A stretch of DNA of 63,533 nucleotides from Azoarcus sp. TTM-91 (lineage in GTDB: Bacteria > Pseudomonadota > Gammaproteobacteria > Burkholderiales > Rhodocyclaceae), in NCBI RefSeq assembly GCF_012911025.1, contig NZ_WUEI01000018.1, positions 1 through 63,533 on the forward strand. Reading direction: 5' to 3'. The notes under the pieces are model-generated. The model worked only from the letters and a program-made list of their open reading frames with translations. It had not been told where the DNA came from and made no database searches. The position numbers and the translations under genes are program-made. Numbering within the stretch: the stretch's first letter is position 1; the number at the start of each line of letters is the position of its first letter. Below are positions 34,621 through 44,358 of this stretch, one piece after another.

Positions 34621-35952
34621 ATGTCCGCCGATCTGCTCCAGCGTTCCCTGGCTTCCGTCTGGCACCCCTGCACCCAGATGAAGCACCACGAATCCATGCC
34701 GCTGGTGCCGGTAGTGAAAGGCGAAGGCGCCTGGCTGATCACCGAGGACGGCCGCCGCCTGCTGGACGGCATCAGCTCCTGGTGGGTGAATCTCTTCGGC
34801 CACTGCAACCCGCGCATCGGCGCCGCGCTGCACGACCAGCTGGACAGGCTGGAGCACGCGATGCTGGCCGGCTTCACCCATCCACCGGTGGTCGAGCTGT
34901 CCGAACGCCTGAGCGCCCTCAGCGGCCACCGCCTGGGCCACGCCTTCTACGCCTCGGACGGCGCCTCGGCCACCGAGATCGCGCTGAAGATGAGCGTGCA
35001 TTACTGGCGCAACCACGGCCTGCCGGGGAAGAACCGTTTCGTCAGCCTCGCCGGCAGCTATCACGGCGAGACCGCCGGCGCGCTGGCGGTGACCGACGTG
35101 CCGCTGTTCCGTGACGCCTACGCGCCGCTGGTGCGCCCGGGCGCAGTCGTGCCAGTGCCGGACAGCCGCCTCGCCAGCGGCGAGACCTCCGCCACCGACA
35201 TCGCCCGCCAGGCCGCCCACGCACTGGAGCGCCATCTCGAAGAACACCACGCCGAAACCGCCGCGCTGATCGTCGAGCCGCTGGTGCAGGGCGCCGCCGG
35301 CATGGTGATGTACGACGCGGAATACCTGCGCCTCGCCCGCACCCTGTGCGACCGCTACCAGGTACATCTGATCGCCGACGAGATCGCGGTTGGCTGCGGC
35401 CGCAGCGGCAGCTTCTTCGCCTGGGAGCAGGTGGACAGCAGCACGCGCGCCGGCTGGCCGGATTTCCTCTGTCTGTCCAAGGGCATCTCCGGCGGCTACC
35501 TGCCGCTGTCGCTGGTGCTCAGCCGCGACGAGATCTACCGCGGCTTCTACGCCGACGAGAGCGCCCGCGGCTTCCTCCATTCCCACTCCTACACCGGCAA
35601 TCCGCTGGCCTGCCGGGCGGCGCTGGCGACCCTGGACATCTTCGCGGAGGACGATGTGCTCGCCGCCAACCGCCTCCGCGGCGACCGCCTGGAGCAGTTG
35701 CTGCGCGAACGCCTCGGCACCCATGCCGCCGTTCGCCACCTGCGCCGGCGCGGCATGATCTTCGCCTTCGACGTGGACGGCGCCGCGCCGGATTTCGCCC
35801 GCCGCTTCTTTACCGCCGCGCTGGAGCACGGCGCGCTGCTACGGCCGATAGGCAACACCGTCTACTTCATGCCGCCCTACATCCTCGACCGGGCCGAATG
35901 CGAGCACTTGGCGAGCGCGGCCGCCGCCGCGCTGGACGTGGTGCTGAACTGA
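34621..35952 (+). CDS. bioA: adenosylmethionine-8-amino-7-oxononanoate aminotransferase
   Basis: 443 residues, class III aminotransferase. The N-terminal His-Pro-Cys-Thr-Gln-Met and Ser-Trp-Trp-Val-Asn motifs separate BioA from other class III enzymes. The PLP lysine is in Cys-Leu-Ser-Lys-Gly-Ile-Ser-Gly-Gly. It converts KAPA to DAPA using S-adenosylmethionine. First gene of the operon bioA-F-H-C-D; bioF starts two bases after its stop. Confidence 0.97.
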   Translation: MSADLLQRSLASVWHPCTQMKHHESMPLVPVVKGEGAWLITEDGRRLLDGISSWWVNLFGHCNPRIGAALHDQLDRLEHAMLAGFTHPPVVELSERLSALSGHRLGHAFYASDGASATEIALKMSVHYWRNHGLPGKNRFVSLAGSYHGETAGALAVTDVPLFRDAYAPLVRPGAVVPVPDSRLASGETSATDIARQAAHALERHLEEHHAETAALIVEPLVQGAAGMVMYDAEYLRLARTLCDRYQVHLIADEIAVGCGRSGSFFAWEQVDSSTRAGWPDFLCLSKGISGGYLPLSLVLSRDEIYRGFYADESARGFLHSHSYTGNPLACRAALATLDIFAEDDVLAANRLRGDRLEQLLRERLGTHAAVRHLRRRGMIFAFDVDGAAPDFARRFFTAALEHGALLRPIGNTVYFMPPYILDRAECEHLASAAAAALDVVLN

Positions 35953-35953
35953 A

Positions 35954-37141
35954 ATGAGCCGGCTGCTGCATGACCTGCAGGCGGAACTGGCCGGCCTGCG
36001 TCAGCAATCCCTGCTGCGCCGCCGCCGCAGCAACGCCCTGCCCTGCGGCCCCTGGGCGGAAGTGGATGGTCGCAAGCTGCTGTCCTTCTGCAGCAACGAC
36101 TACCTCGGCCTCGCCGGCACGCCGGAACTGGCCGCCGCGCTGGCGGCCGGCGCTCAGCGCTGGGGCACCGGCTCCGGCGCCTCCCACCTGGTCAGCGGCC
36201 ACTACGACTGCCATGACGAACTGGAGCGGCAACTCGCCAGCTTCGTCGGCTGCGAGCAAGCGCTCTACTTCTCCACCGGCTACATGGCCAACAGCGGCGT
36301 CATCCCCGCCCTGGTCGGCCGCGGCGATGCCGTCTTCGCCGACCGCCTGAACCACGCCTCGCTGGTGGACGGCATGCTGCTCTCCCGCGCCGAGATGCAC
36401 CGCTACCCGCATGCCGACTGTGCCGCGCTGGAGCGTCAGCTGGCCGCCAGCGCGGCAAAGCGCAAGCTCATCGTCACCGACAGCGTGTTCAGCATGGACG
36501 GCGACCTCGCCCCGCTGGCCGAGCTGCTCGCCCTGGCCGAGCGCCACGACGCCTGGCTGATGGTGGATGACGCCCACGGCTTCGGCGTGCTCGGCCCGCA
36601 GGGCCGCGGCGCGCTGGCCGCGCTCGGGCTGACCTCCTGGCGCCTGATCTACATCGGCACCCTGGGCAAGGCCGCCGGCGTCTCCGGCGCCTTCGCCGCT
36701 GGCCAGGCCGACGTCATCGAATGGCTGCTGCAGAAGGCACGCACCTACATCTTCACTACCGGCGCCCCGCCGGCGCTGGCTCAAGCCCTGCTCGCCAGCC
36801 TGGCACTGATCCGTGACGGCGACGGCCGCCGCGCCCACCTCGCCCTGCTGACAGCCACCCTGCGGGCACGGCTGGCCGGTGCGCGCTGGCCCCTGCTGCC
36901 CTCCTCCACCCCCATACAGCCGCTGGTGATAGGCGACAACGCCGCCGCGGTCGCGGTCGCACAGGGGCTGATGGAAGCCGGCCTGTGGGTGCCCGCCATC
37001 CGCCCGCCCACCGTGCCCGCTGGCAGCGCCCGCCTGCGCATCTCGCTGTCCGCCGCCCATAGCCTGGACGATGTGCATCGTCTGGCGGATGCGCTGCTGG
37101 AGCAGGAGCGCAGCCTGGATGCGCGGGGGCCAGCATGGTGA
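35954..37141 (+). CDS. bioF: 8-amino-7-oxononanoate synthase
   Basis: 395 residues, alpha-oxoamine synthase family. Asn-Asp-Tyr-Leu-Gly-Leu near residue 45, the [11 protein letters not shown] motif and the PLP lysine in Gly-Thr-Leu-Gly-Lys-Ala are intact. It joins pimeloyl-ACP and alanine. Its end overlaps bioH by seven bases. Confidence 0.97.
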   Translation: MSRLLHDLQAELAGLRQQSLLRRRRSNALPCGPWAEVDGRKLLSFCSNDYLGLAGTPELAAALAAGAQRWGTGSGASHLVSGHYDCHDELERQLASFVGCEQALYFSTGYMANSGVIPALVGRGDAVFADRLNHASLVDGMLLSRAEMHRYPHADCAALERQLAASAAKRKLIVTDSVFSMDGDLAPLAELLALAERHDAWLMVDDAHGFGVLGPQGRGALAALGLTSWRLIYIGTLGKAAGVSGAFAAGQADVIEWLLQKARTYIFTTGAPPALAQALLASLALIRDGDGRRAHLALLTATLRARLAGARWPLLPSSTPIQPLVIGDNAAAVAVAQGLMEAGLWVPAIRPPTVPAGSARLRISLSAAHSLDDVHRLADALLEQERSLDARGPAW

Positions 37142-37887
37142 AGCGTCTGCCCGTCGTGCTGCTGCATGGCTGGGCCATGCGCCCCACGGTGTGGGCAGGC
37201 GTGCGCGCCCGGCTGTCTGCCGATACGCCGGTATACGCCCCCGCCTTGCCGGGTCACGGTGGCAACCCGGCCGTTGGCGCCAGCCTTGCCGCATGGAGCG
37301 ATGCCCTGCTGGCCACGCTGCCGCCCCTGGCGGTGTACTGCGGCTGGTCGCTGGGCGGCATGCTGGCGCTGGACATCGCGGCGCGCAGTCCGGAGCGCGT
37401 CGCCGGGCTGCTGCTCGTCGGCACCACGCCGCGCTTCGTTGCCGACCCGGACTGGCCCCACGGTCTGGCGGCCGACACGGTGGCCGGCTTCCGCGCTGGC
37501 TATGCCGAAGCGCCAGAGGCGACGCTACGCCGCTTCCTCGCCTTGCAACTGCTGGGCGACCCCGCGCGCAAACGCCTGCAGCAGCCCCTGGCCGACGCCC
37601 TGGACCCGGCAGCAGCCCAAGGCGCAGTCGGGAGCGGAAGCGGCTTCGCCGACGGCCTGCGCCTCCTGGCCGAAAGCGATTTGCGACCGGCCGCCCGCGA
37701 CATCCGCTGCCCGGTACGCCTCCTCCACGGTGCCGCCGACGCCCTGATGCCGGCCGGCGCGTCCCGCTGGCTGGCCAGTGAGCTACCCGCTGCCGGGCTG
37801 CATCTGCTGGAACAGGCCGGCCATGCCGTGCCGCTGAGCCACGCCGAGGCCTGCGCGACGCTGCTGGATGATTTCCGTGCAGCCTGA
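37135..37887 (+). CDS. bioH: pimeloyl-ACP methyl ester carboxylesterase
   Basis: 250 residues, alpha/beta hydrolase. The oxyanion region Leu-His-Gly-Trp, the nucleophile Ser72 in Gly-Trp-Ser-Leu-Gly-Gly, an Asp in Gly-Ala-Ala-Asp and a His in Gln-Ala-Gly-His-Ala form the expected triad. It releases the methyl group that BioC adds. Its overlaps with bioF and bioC suggest coupled translation. Confidence 0.94.
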   Translation: MVKRLPVVLLHGWAMRPTVWAGVRARLSADTPVYAPALPGHGGNPAVGASLAAWSDALLATLPPLAVYCGWSLGGMLALDIAARSPERVAGLLLVGTTPRFVADPDWPHGLAADTVAGFRAGYAEAPEATLRRFLALQLLGDPARKRLQQPLADALDPAAAQGAVGSGSGFADGLRLLAESDLRPAARDIRCPVRLLHGAADALMPAGASRWLASELPAAGLHLLEQAGHAVPLSHAEACATLLDDFRAA

Positions 37888-38680
37888 GGCGGAGGAGCGG
37901 CGCGCGCACAAGCGCGCAGTCCGCCAAGCCTTCGACCGGGCGGCCGCGAGCTATGACGCGGCGGCGGCGCTGCAGCGGGAAGTCAGCGCGCGGCTGGCGG
38001 ATTTCGTCCTGGCACACGCCGCCGGGCCGACGCCACGCCGCATCCTGGACGGCGGCTGCGGCACCGGCCACGGCCAGGCGGCGCTGGCCCGCCTGTGGCC
38101 GCAGGCGGAGCGCATCGCGCTGGACTTCGCACCCGCCATGTTGGCCCACCTACCGGCCGGCGCCGCCGCGCGCCTGTGCGGTGATCTGGAAAGCCTGCCG
38201 CTTGCCGACGCCAGCCTGGACATCGTCTGGTCCAGCCTGGCCCTGCAATGGTGCGAGCCAGCCACCGCGCTGAGGGAAATCGCCCGCGTGCTGATGCCGG
38301 GCGGCCGCGCCTGGATCGCCACCCTGGGGCCAGAAACGCTGTGGGAGCTGCGCGCAGCCTTCGCTGCGGTGGATGACGACCGCCACGTCATCTCCTTCCA
38401 TCCGCTCACCCACTGGCTGGAAAGCGCCGCGTACGCCGGGCTGGACTGTTCTGCGCAGGATGGCAGCAGGGTCTACGCCCAGGCAACGGACCTGAAGCGC
38501 CTGCTGCGCGATATCAAGCAGATCGGCGCCCACCGGACCGGCCCCGGCCGCCGGCGCAAGCCGCTCGGTCGCGCGGCCTGGAGCCGGCTGGAGTCCGCCT
38601 ACGAGCGCCACCGCCTGCCCGACGGCAGCCTGCCGGCGAGCTACGACCTCATCCTCCTCTGCCTGGAGAAACCCGCATGA
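37868..38680 (+). CDS. bioC: malonyl-ACP O-methyltransferase
   Basis: 270 residues. The SAM-binding motif Asp61-Gly-Gly-Cys-Gly-Thr-Gly67 and the downstream Leu-Ala-Leu-Gln-Trp-Cys segment are typical of BioC. It methylates malonyl-ACP so that fatty acid synthesis can build the pimeloyl chain. It begins inside bioH (20-base overlap) and its stop overlaps bioD as ATGA. Confidence 0.94.
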   Translation: MISVQPEAEERRAHKRAVRQAFDRAAASYDAAAALQREVSARLADFVLAHAAGPTPRRILDGGCGTGHGQAALARLWPQAERIALDFAPAMLAHLPAGAAARLCGDLESLPLADASLDIVWSSLALQWCEPATALREIARVLMPGGRAWIATLGPETLWELRAAFAAVDDDRHVISFHPLTHWLESAAYAGLDCSAQDGSRVYAQATDLKRLLRDIKQIGAHRTGPGRRRKPLGRAAWSRLESAYERHRLPDGSLPASYDLILLCLEKPA

Positions 38681-39354
38681 CCCTGGCCCGCGCCTGGTTC
38701 GTCACCGGCACCGACACCGAGATCGGCAAGACCCACACCACCTGCGCCCTGCTCCATGCTGCCCGCGCCCAGGGGTTGAGCGCGCTGGGCATGAAGCCGG
38801 TCGCCGCCGGTACCGAACTGCGCAATGGCGAGTGGATCAATGAGGACGCCGCCCGCCTGCGGGAAGCCGGGAGCTTCGACCCCGGCCTGGCGCTGCTGAA
38901 TCCTTGCTGTTTCCGCAGCCCCATCGCGCCACATATCGCCGCCCTGGAGGAAGGCCGCAGCATAGACCCCGCCCCCTTGCTGCGGGCCTTCGGCGAGCTG
39001 CGCCAAAAGGCGGACATCCTCCTGGTGGAAGGCGTCGGCGGCTTCCGCGTACCGCTGGGCGAGCATTACGACACCGCCGACCTCGCCCGCGACTTCGGCC
39101 TGCCGGTGATCCTGGTCGTCGGCATGCGGCTGGGCTGCATCAGCCATGCGCTGCTCACCGCCGAGGCCATACGGCAGCGCGGCCTTGAACTGGCCGGCTG
39201 GGTAGCGAACACCGTGGACCCGGCCATGCTGCGGTTCGACGACAACGTGGAGGCGCTGCGGCAACGGCTGCAGGCTCCGCTGCTGGGCGTGCTCCCCCAC
39301 CTGGAACAGCCCGCGGAAGGTGCCGCGCGCAGCGGTTTGCACCTTCCCCGCTGA
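38677..39354 (+). CDS. bioD: dethiobiotin synthetase
   Basis: 225 residues. The P-loop Gly11-Thr-Asp-Thr-Glu-Ile-Gly-Lys-Thr19 and Met-Lys-Pro-Val-Ala-Ala-Gly and Glu-Gly-Val-Gly-Gly motifs are complete. It closes the ureido ring of dethiobiotin with CO2 and ATP. Last gene of the operon; bioB, which would finish the pathway, is not in the window. Confidence 0.96.
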   Translation: MTLARAWFVTGTDTEIGKTHTTCALLHAARAQGLSALGMKPVAAGTELRNGEWINEDAARLREAGSFDPGLALLNPCCFRSPIAPHIAALEEGRSIDPAPLLRAFGELRQKADILLVEGVGGFRVPLGEHYDTADLARDFGLPVILVVGMRLGCISHALLTAEAIRQRGLELAGWVANTVDPAMLRFDDNVEALRQRLQAPLLGVLPHLEQPAEGAARSGLHLPR

Positions 39355-39484
39355 ATGCGGGAATCAACGACAGGACGGCCATGGCCCCGGCCGCGCGAGC
39401 ATGGGCCGGCGCCGGAGGGCTATACCCTCTCTCGTTCCTCGAGTGCAGTGTTGCAGCCACCAGCCAGCGCGCCCCGCTCCGCTC

Positions 39485-39988
39485 TCAAATTACCGCCTCC
39501 AGCCTCGCCCGCAGCGCGGCGGCCTGAGGGCGCGCAGCGCTGCTCTCGTTCATCGCCTTCATCCAATCCTCCAGCAACAGGCGCAACTCGGCGCTGTCGC
39601 GGCTGGCATCGATGCGCTCCATCAGGCTCAGCTTGGCGTAGGGGCCGCTGAAGGTCTTCAGGGTGTTGAGCATGAAATTGCGTGCCATCTGGTGGCGCGC
39701 GGCAGGGTCTTCCGGTACATCGGCGGGGCGCGTTGGCGTAGCCGGGGCAGGAGCGGCGGACGATGCGCTTTCTTGCGGAGCTGCTCCGGCGACCACCTCG
39801 ATGTAGCCTTCGCGCTCCAGTTCGGCCAGGGTCTCAGCGAAAGCGGGATCGGGCAGCATGCACTGCAGTTCCGCGCTATCCCGTTTGCCATCCGCCAGGA
39901 TCAGCAGGCGGCGTGCGCGCGGCCCCAGGGCCCCGCGGCGAACTTCCATTTCCTCCAGCCCTTTGCGGGTCTTGGCGTATGCCGGCAT
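39485..39988 (-). CDS. conserved hypothetical protein, predicted small regulator-like
   Basis: 167 residues from the ATG at 39988, preceded by AGGAGGAG at a good distance. I do not recognise the family. Residues 1-85 look like a small helical/winged-helix module (Leu-Gly-Pro-Arg-Ala-Arg-Arg-Leu-Leu-Ile-Leu-Ala-Asp-Gly, then Leu-Glu-Arg-Glu-Gly-Tyr-Ile-Glu-Val), reminiscent of a module seen in bacterial signalling proteins. A Pro/Ala linker (about 90-115) leads to a helical C-terminal half. No membrane segment or signal peptide. It faces bioD and lies 133 bases downstream of the methyltransferase gene. Confidence 0.7.
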   Translation of the reverse strand: MPAYAKTRKGLEEMEVRRGALGPRARRLLILADGKRDSAELQCMLPDPAFAETLAELEREGYIEVVAGAAPQESASSAAPAPATPTRPADVPEDPAARHQMARNFMLNTLKTFSGPYAKLSLMERIDASRDSAELRLLLEDWMKAMNESSAARPQAAALRARLEAVI

Positions 39989-40023
39989 CGGCGTCTCCTC
40001 CTTTGGTGGAATCCTTGTCCCCG

Positions 40024-40051
40024 GAGCGGCTTGAAGACCGCTCTTTCTTTT
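40024..40051 (+). terminator. Rho-independent terminator beyond the bio operon
   Basis: GAGCGG (40024-40029) and CCGCTC (40038-40043) form a 6-base-pair stem with an 8-base loop, followed by TTTCTTTT. It points along the plus strand, so it could end transcripts that run through from bioD across the opposing hypothetical gene. Confidence 0.5.
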
Positions 40052-40083
40052 GTGGCAAGGAGCTTCGCTGGAGGAAAACGACA

Positions 40084-40098
40084 TTGTCAAGTCGACAA
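40084..40098. promoter_or_regulatory. perfect inverted repeat TTGTC-N5-GACAA
   Basis: The dyad lies upstream of the hypothetical gene (start at 39988) and just after the methyltransferase stop. It could be an operator for the small gene. The half-site does not match a regulator I can name with confidence. Confidence 0.35.
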
Positions 40099-40121
40099 CA
40101 TCACAATCCGGACTAAGTCGT

Positions 40122-40910
40122 TCAGCCTAGGCGCGTCTGTCGGCGCTGTTCGAACAGGCAGATGGCGGCCGCGGCAGCGACGTTGAGGGACTCGACGCCC
40201 GCCGCCATGGGAATCAGCACGGTGGCATCGGCACGCTGCAGCAGTTCAGGAGACAGCCCCTGCCCCTCCGCGCCGAACAGCCAGGCCACCGGACCGTCCA
40301 GCGGAACTTCGTAGAGAGAGCGGGAAGCCGGCGCCAACGCGGTTGCCAGCACCCTGCCGGGGTAGCTCCGCAGCGCGGCAAGCAGATCGCAACGCTCGCA
40401 GATACGCAGCAGGAAGTGAGCGCCCATGCCGGCACGTAGCGCCCGCGGCGACCACGCCTGGGCGCAGCCTTCACCCAGCAGCACCTCGCCCAGCCCTGCG
40501 GCCGCGGCGGTGCGCAAGAGCGTGCCGAGGTTGCCTGGATCCTGCACGCCGTCCAGCACCAGGAGGGAGGCCGCGTCTGCGGATGGAGCCACCGGGTCTG
40601 GCAGGACAATCGCAGCGAGGATGCCGGAGGGCGCATCCACTGGGCTGATGTGGGCGAACAGGGCGTCCGGCAGCAAAACCGGCTCCAGCTGGGCCGGCAG
40701 CCGCGCGAGCAGGCTGGCGATTTCCGCTATCCCAATGGCGGACTCCGCGAGATAGACCGCTTGCAGCGGCCAGCCCGCGTCCAGCGCGGCAGCAAGCAGA
40801 TGGGGCCCGTCCAGCAGCGTCAGCCCCTGCTTGCGCCGCTCCCGCGCGGAGTTGGCCACACCGTGGAGTTTCTTCAGCGTCGGGTTGTCGCGCGAGCTGA
40901 TCGTCTTCAC
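40122..40910 (-). CDS. TrmH/SpoU-family RNA 2'-O-methyltransferase
   Basis: 262 residues. An N-terminal substrate-binding domain precedes the SPOUT knot with Leu-Asp-Gly-Val-Gln-Asp-Pro-Gly-Asn-Leu-Gly-Thr, Phe-Gly-Ala-Glu-Gly-Gln-Gly-Leu and Gly-Val-Glu-Ser-Leu-Asn-Val. These are the three motifs of SpoU enzymes acting on rRNA or tRNA. The exact target is unknown. It lies seven bases after the CopD-type gene at the tail of the lipid A block. Confidence 0.92.
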   Translation of the reverse strand: MKTISSRDNPTLKKLHGVANSARERRKQGLTLLDGPHLLAAALDAGWPLQAVYLAESAIGIAEIASLLARLPAQLEPVLLPDALFAHISPVDAPSGILAAIVLPDPVAPSADAASLLVLDGVQDPGNLGTLLRTAAAAGLGEVLLGEGCAQAWSPRALRAGMGAHFLLRICERCDLLAALRSYPGRVLATALAPASRSLYEVPLDGPVAWLFGAEGQGLSPELLQRADATVLIPMAAGVESLNVAAAAAICLFEQRRQTRLG

Positions 40911-40917
40911 GCCGCCC

Positions 40918-41373
40918 TCAGAACGCCAGCCCCAAGGTGGCGGCGGCGATGGTGACCACGCCCAGCGCGAGGTTGAAGGCGACGCGCTGGCGGATGCGGT
41001 TCATCGCGATGGCGCCGCGGGCCCAGTCCTCCACCCGAACCGCCTGCTGCAGGCTGCGCCAGGGGCCGAACCAGATGGAGAGGAAGACGGCGATCATCAC
41101 CAGGCCGGTAAAGGTCATCGCATGCCAGGCAGCGGGCGCCCGCGCAAAGCCGACCTCCATCAGCATCGCGCTGCCGGACAGCAGCAGGAGCACGATGGCT
41201 ACCCAGACCAGCAGGAAGAAGCGCCCCAGCACCGCCGCCCACAGCGCCAGCCGCTGCGCCGGCGCGAGCGCTCCGAGCGCCGGTCGCAGACAGCCCCAGG
41301 CGAACGCCATGCCGCCCACCCAGGCCGTCACCGCCAGCACGTGCAGGAACAGCATGAGGTGGTGGAAGGTCAT
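40918..41373 (-). CDS. CopD-type integral membrane protein
   Basis: 151 residues with four membrane helices. His residues near the start (Met-Thr-Phe-His-His-Leu and [13 protein letters not shown]) match the CopD-like family. Such proteins have been linked with copper or heme, but the role is unclear here. The start at 41373 overlaps the rnhB stop as ATGA. Confidence 0.78.
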   Translation of the reverse strand: MTFHHLMLFLHVLAVTAWVGGMAFAWGCLRPALGALAPAQRLALWAAVLGRFFLLVWVAIVLLLLSGSAMLMEVGFARAPAAWHAMTFTGLVMIAVFLSIWFGPWRSLQQAVRVEDWARGAIAMNRIRQRVAFNLALGVVTIAAATLGLAF

Positions 41374-41972
41374 GCTTGCGGCTCCTCCACCCACAAGGGC
41401 GGATTGGCGATGACATCGCGCACCGGAGCGAAACTGCGGCGGTAGAAATCGGCGACGCCGTGCCGTCGCAGGGCGTCCAGGTGCGCGGCGGTCGGATAGC
41501 CCTTGTGGGCGGCGAGGCCGTAGTGGGGATAGAGGACGTCAAGCTCGCGCATCTGCCGGTCGCGTTCGGTCTTGGCCAGGATGGAGGCGGCGGAGATAGC
41601 CGGCTCGGTGGCGTCGCCCTTGACGATGGCGCGTACCGGGTAGGGCACCTCCGGGCAGCGGTTGCCGTCCACCAGCACCTCCCCGGGCACATGCCCCAGC
41701 GCGATCACCGCCCGCCGCATGGCCAGCATGCTGGCGTGCAGGATGTTGAGGCGGTCTATCTCCTCAACGCTGGCCTCTGCAACCGCCCAGGCGAGCGCCT
41801 GCTCGCGGATCTGCAGCGCCAGCCGTTCCCGTGCCCGCTCCGTCAGCTTCTTGGAGTCGGCCAGGCCTGCAATCGGCCGCAGCGGGTCCAGGATGACCGC
41901 GGCGGCCACCACCACGCCACACAGCGGGCCGCGGCCGGCCTCGTCCACCCCGCAGATCAATAAGGTCGTCAT
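41370..41972 (-). CDS. rnhB: ribonuclease HII
   Basis: 200 residues. The N-terminal [13 protein letters not shown] carries the first catalytic acids; the Asp in Leu-Val-Asp-Gly-Asn and the Ser-Ile-Leu-Ala-Lys motif follow. It removes ribonucleotides from DNA. The start overlaps the lpxB stop as ATGA, a common order in beta- and gammaproteobacteria. Confidence 0.96.
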   Translation of the reverse strand: MTTLLICGVDEAGRGPLCGVVVAAAVILDPLRPIAGLADSKKLTERARERLALQIREQALAWAVAEASVEEIDRLNILHASMLAMRRAVIALGHVPGEVLVDGNRCPEVPYPVRAIVKGDATEPAISAASILAKTERDRQMRELDVLYPHYGLAAHKGYPTAAHLDALRRHGVADFYRRSFAPVRDVIANPPLWVEEPQA

Positions 41973-43144
41973 GCCGGCCGGTGCGCCGCGCGCCACTGAG
42001 GGTTGTCATCGAGATACGGCAGTATGGCGGCGGCGGCCTTCTCCGCGGTGTTCTGCCGCAGCGCAAGGTGCAACTCGGTGAAGCGTTGCTCCAGCTGCTC
42101 CCGGGCAGTTGCATCCGCCAGCCAGCCTTCAAGCGCATCGGCGAGTCGCTCTGGCGTGGCTTCGTCCTGCAACAGTTCGGGCACTATCGACTCGCCGCAT
42201 AGCACGTTCGGCAGGCCCACCCAGGGCAGGTAGGCCATGCGTTTCATCAGCCGGTACTGCCATTTGCCCATGCGGTAAGTGATCACCATAGGACGCTTCA
42301 GCAGCGCCGCCTCCAGCGTTGCGGTGCCGCTGGCGACCAGCACCACATCTGCCGCAGTCATCGCGTCCACCGCGTGACCGAACAGCAGGCGTATCGGCAG
42401 TTCGCCGGCCTCCTGCCTGTGCATCGCCTCCTGGAACAGTTCGCGGGTTTCACGCGTGGCCAGCGGCACCAGGAAGACAGTGTCCGGATTGCGCTCCGCC
42501 ATCAGGCGTGCGGTGGCGATGAAGGTCTCGCCAAGGTTGCGGACCTCCGACTGGCGGCTGCCAGGCAGCATGGCGACCACCCTGAGCTTGGCAGAGAGCC
42601 CCAGGCGCTCCCGCGCGGCAGCCCGGCTAGGCTCCAGCGGGAAAACGTCGGCCAGCGGATGGCCGACGTAGCTCACCGGCACGCCGGCCCTGTCGTAGAT
42701 TTCGGGTTCGAAGGGGAACAAGCACAGCATGCGGGTGACCGAACGCGCGATGCGTTTGATCCTGCCACCCCGCCAGGCCCAGATCGAGGGGCTGACGAAG
42801 TGCACCGCAGGCAGGCCGGCAGACTTCACCTTGCCTTCCAGCCAAAGATTGAAATCGGGTGCATCCACGCCGATGAAGGCGGATGGGCGATTGCGCAGAA
42901 TGTCCTTCAACAGCGCCTTGCGGATGCCCGAAAGCTCGCGGTAGCGCTTGAGCGCATCCACATAGCCGTGCACCGCCAGCAGTTCCGAGGGCCAGCGAGC
43001 GTCGAAACCCTCGGCCTGCATCTTGGGGCCGCCAATGCCGTAGAACTGCGCGTCCGGGCAGTGACGCTTGATGGCGCGGATCAGGTGGCTGGCAAGAAGG
43101 TCGCCGGAAGCTTCTCCGGCAACCATGGCGATACGGGGCGCCAT
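41969..43144 (-). CDS. lpxB: lipid-A-disaccharide synthase
   Basis: 391 residues, GT19. The N-terminus Val-Ala-Gly-Glu-Ala-Ser-Gly-Asp and the later Gly-His-Pro-Leu-Ala-Asp and Leu-Pro-Gly-Ser-Arg motifs are typical. It joins two acylated glucosamine units in lipid A synthesis at the inner membrane. The ATG at 43144 lies four bases after the lpxA stop; the longer frame runs into lpxA. Confidence 0.96.
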   Translation of the reverse strand: MAPRIAMVAGEASGDLLASHLIRAIKRHCPDAQFYGIGGPKMQAEGFDARWPSELLAVHGYVDALKRYRELSGIRKALLKDILRNRPSAFIGVDAPDFNLWLEGKVKSAGLPAVHFVSPSIWAWRGGRIKRIARSVTRMLCLFPFEPEIYDRAGVPVSYVGHPLADVFPLEPSRAAARERLGLSAKLRVVAMLPGSRQSEVRNLGETFIATARLMAERNPDTVFLVPLATRETRELFQEAMHRQEAGELPIRLLFGHAVDAMTAADVVLVASGTATLEAALLKRPMVITYRMGKWQYRLMKRMAYLPWVGLPNVLCGESIVPELLQDEATPERLADALEGWLADATAREQLEQRFTELHLALRQNTAEKAAAAILPYLDDNPQWRAAHRPA

Positions 43145-43148
43145 GGCT

Positions 43149-43919
43149 TCACCGAACGATACCGCGACCGGAGGCGGCGATGAATTCGGCGAACAGGGCC
43201 ACTTCCGGGAACTCGGCGGCGATCTCCGCAACTCGCTCCCGCGCCTCGCCCAGCTTGAGGCCGGAGCGATACAGCACACGATAGGCGCGCTTGATGGCGG
43301 CAATCCCTTCGCTGGAATAGCCGCGCCGCTTCAGCCCTTCGCTGTTGATGCCATGTGGCGCCGCCGGGTTGCCAGCGACAGTAACAAAGGGCGGCAGATC
43401 CTGCAGCAGCACGGTACCAACGCCGCAGAAGCTGTGGGCGCCGACGCGGCAAAACTGATGCACCCCGGTGAACCCACCGAGGATGGCCCAATCGCCCACG
43501 TGAACATGGCCGGCCAACGTAGCGTTATTGGCGAAGATGGTGTGATCGCCCACCTGGCAGTCATGCGCCACATGCACATAGGCCATGATCCAGTTGTCGC
43601 TGCCTAGGCGGGTAACCTGCGCATCCTGGCTGGTGCCGACGTTGAACGAGCAGTACTCGCGGATGGTGTTGCGATCACCTATTTCCAGTCGGGTCGGTTC
43701 ATCGTCGTACTTTTTGTCCTGCGGCACCGCGCCGATGGAGCAGAACTGGAAGATCTCGTTGTCGCGGCCTATCCGGGTATGCCCCTCGACGACGACATGC
43801 GGACCGATGCGGCTGCCCTCGCCGATCTCGACGTGCTCGCCGATGATGGAATAGGCGCCGATCTCCACGTTGGCGCCCAGCTTGGCACCGGGATGAACGA
43901 TCGCGGTCGGATGAATCAT
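43149..43919 (-). CDS. lpxA: UDP-N-acetylglucosamine acyltransferase
   Basis: 256 residues. Starts Met-Ile-His-Pro-Thr-Ala-Ile-Val, then about ten left-handed beta-helix hexapeptide turns and a C-terminal helical domain. The catalytic His is in the His-Asp-Cys-Gln-Val region. It performs the first acylation of lipid A. Its ATG shares one base with the fabZ stop (TGATG). Confidence 0.97.
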   Translation of the reverse strand: MIHPTAIVHPGAKLGANVEIGAYSIIGEHVEIGEGSRIGPHVVVEGHTRIGRDNEIFQFCSIGAVPQDKKYDDEPTRLEIGDRNTIREYCSFNVGTSQDAQVTRLGSDNWIMAYVHVAHDCQVGDHTIFANNATLAGHVHVGDWAILGGFTGVHQFCRVGAHSFCGVGTVLLQDLPPFVTVAGNPAAPHGINSEGLKRRGYSSEGIAAIKRAYRVLYRSGLKLGEARERVAEIAAEFPEVALFAEFIAASGRGIVR

Positions 43920-44353
43920 CACAGGGTCTTGAGCGCGCACATCAGTTCGGCTTCGGTGGCGATCTCGTCACCGACCCGGGCGACGCCCTTGTACTTGTAG
44001 ATGTTGCGCTTGTTCTGGGTGATGGAGACGTCGAACAGCAACTGGTCACCCGGCACCACCGGGCGCTTGAAGCGGACGCCGTCGATACCGGCGAACAGCA
44101 CCACCGAGTTCTCGTCCGGCTGCATTCCCATGGTCTTGAACGACAGCAGCGCTGCCGCCTGGGCCATGGCCTCGATGATCAGCACGCCCGGCATCACCGG
44201 GTGATGCGGGAAATGGCCGGGGAAAAAGGGCTCGTTCATGGTGACGTTCTTCAGCGCCAGGATGCGCTTGCCCTCCTCCAGTTCCAGCACCCGATCCACC
44301 AGCAGGAAGGGGTAACGGTGCGGCAGGTACTTGAGGATTTCGTTGATGTCCAT
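43919..44353 (-). CDS. fabZ: 3-hydroxyacyl-ACP dehydratase FabZ
   Basis: 144 residues. The hot-dog fold shows [12 protein letters not shown] and the catalytic region [12 protein letters not shown] with its His, plus Glu in Ile-Ile-Glu-Ala. It dehydrates hydroxyacyl-ACP and competes with LpxA/LpxD for the same substrate, which explains its conserved place between them. Confidence 0.97.
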   Translation of the reverse strand: MDINEILKYLPHRYPFLLVDRVLELEEGKRILALKNVTMNEPFFPGHFPHHPVMPGVLIIEAMAQAAALLSFKTMGMQPDENSVVLFAGIDGVRFKRPVVPGDQLLFDVSITQNKRNIYKYKGVARVGDEIATEAELMCALKTL

Positions 44354-44358
44354 GTCGT

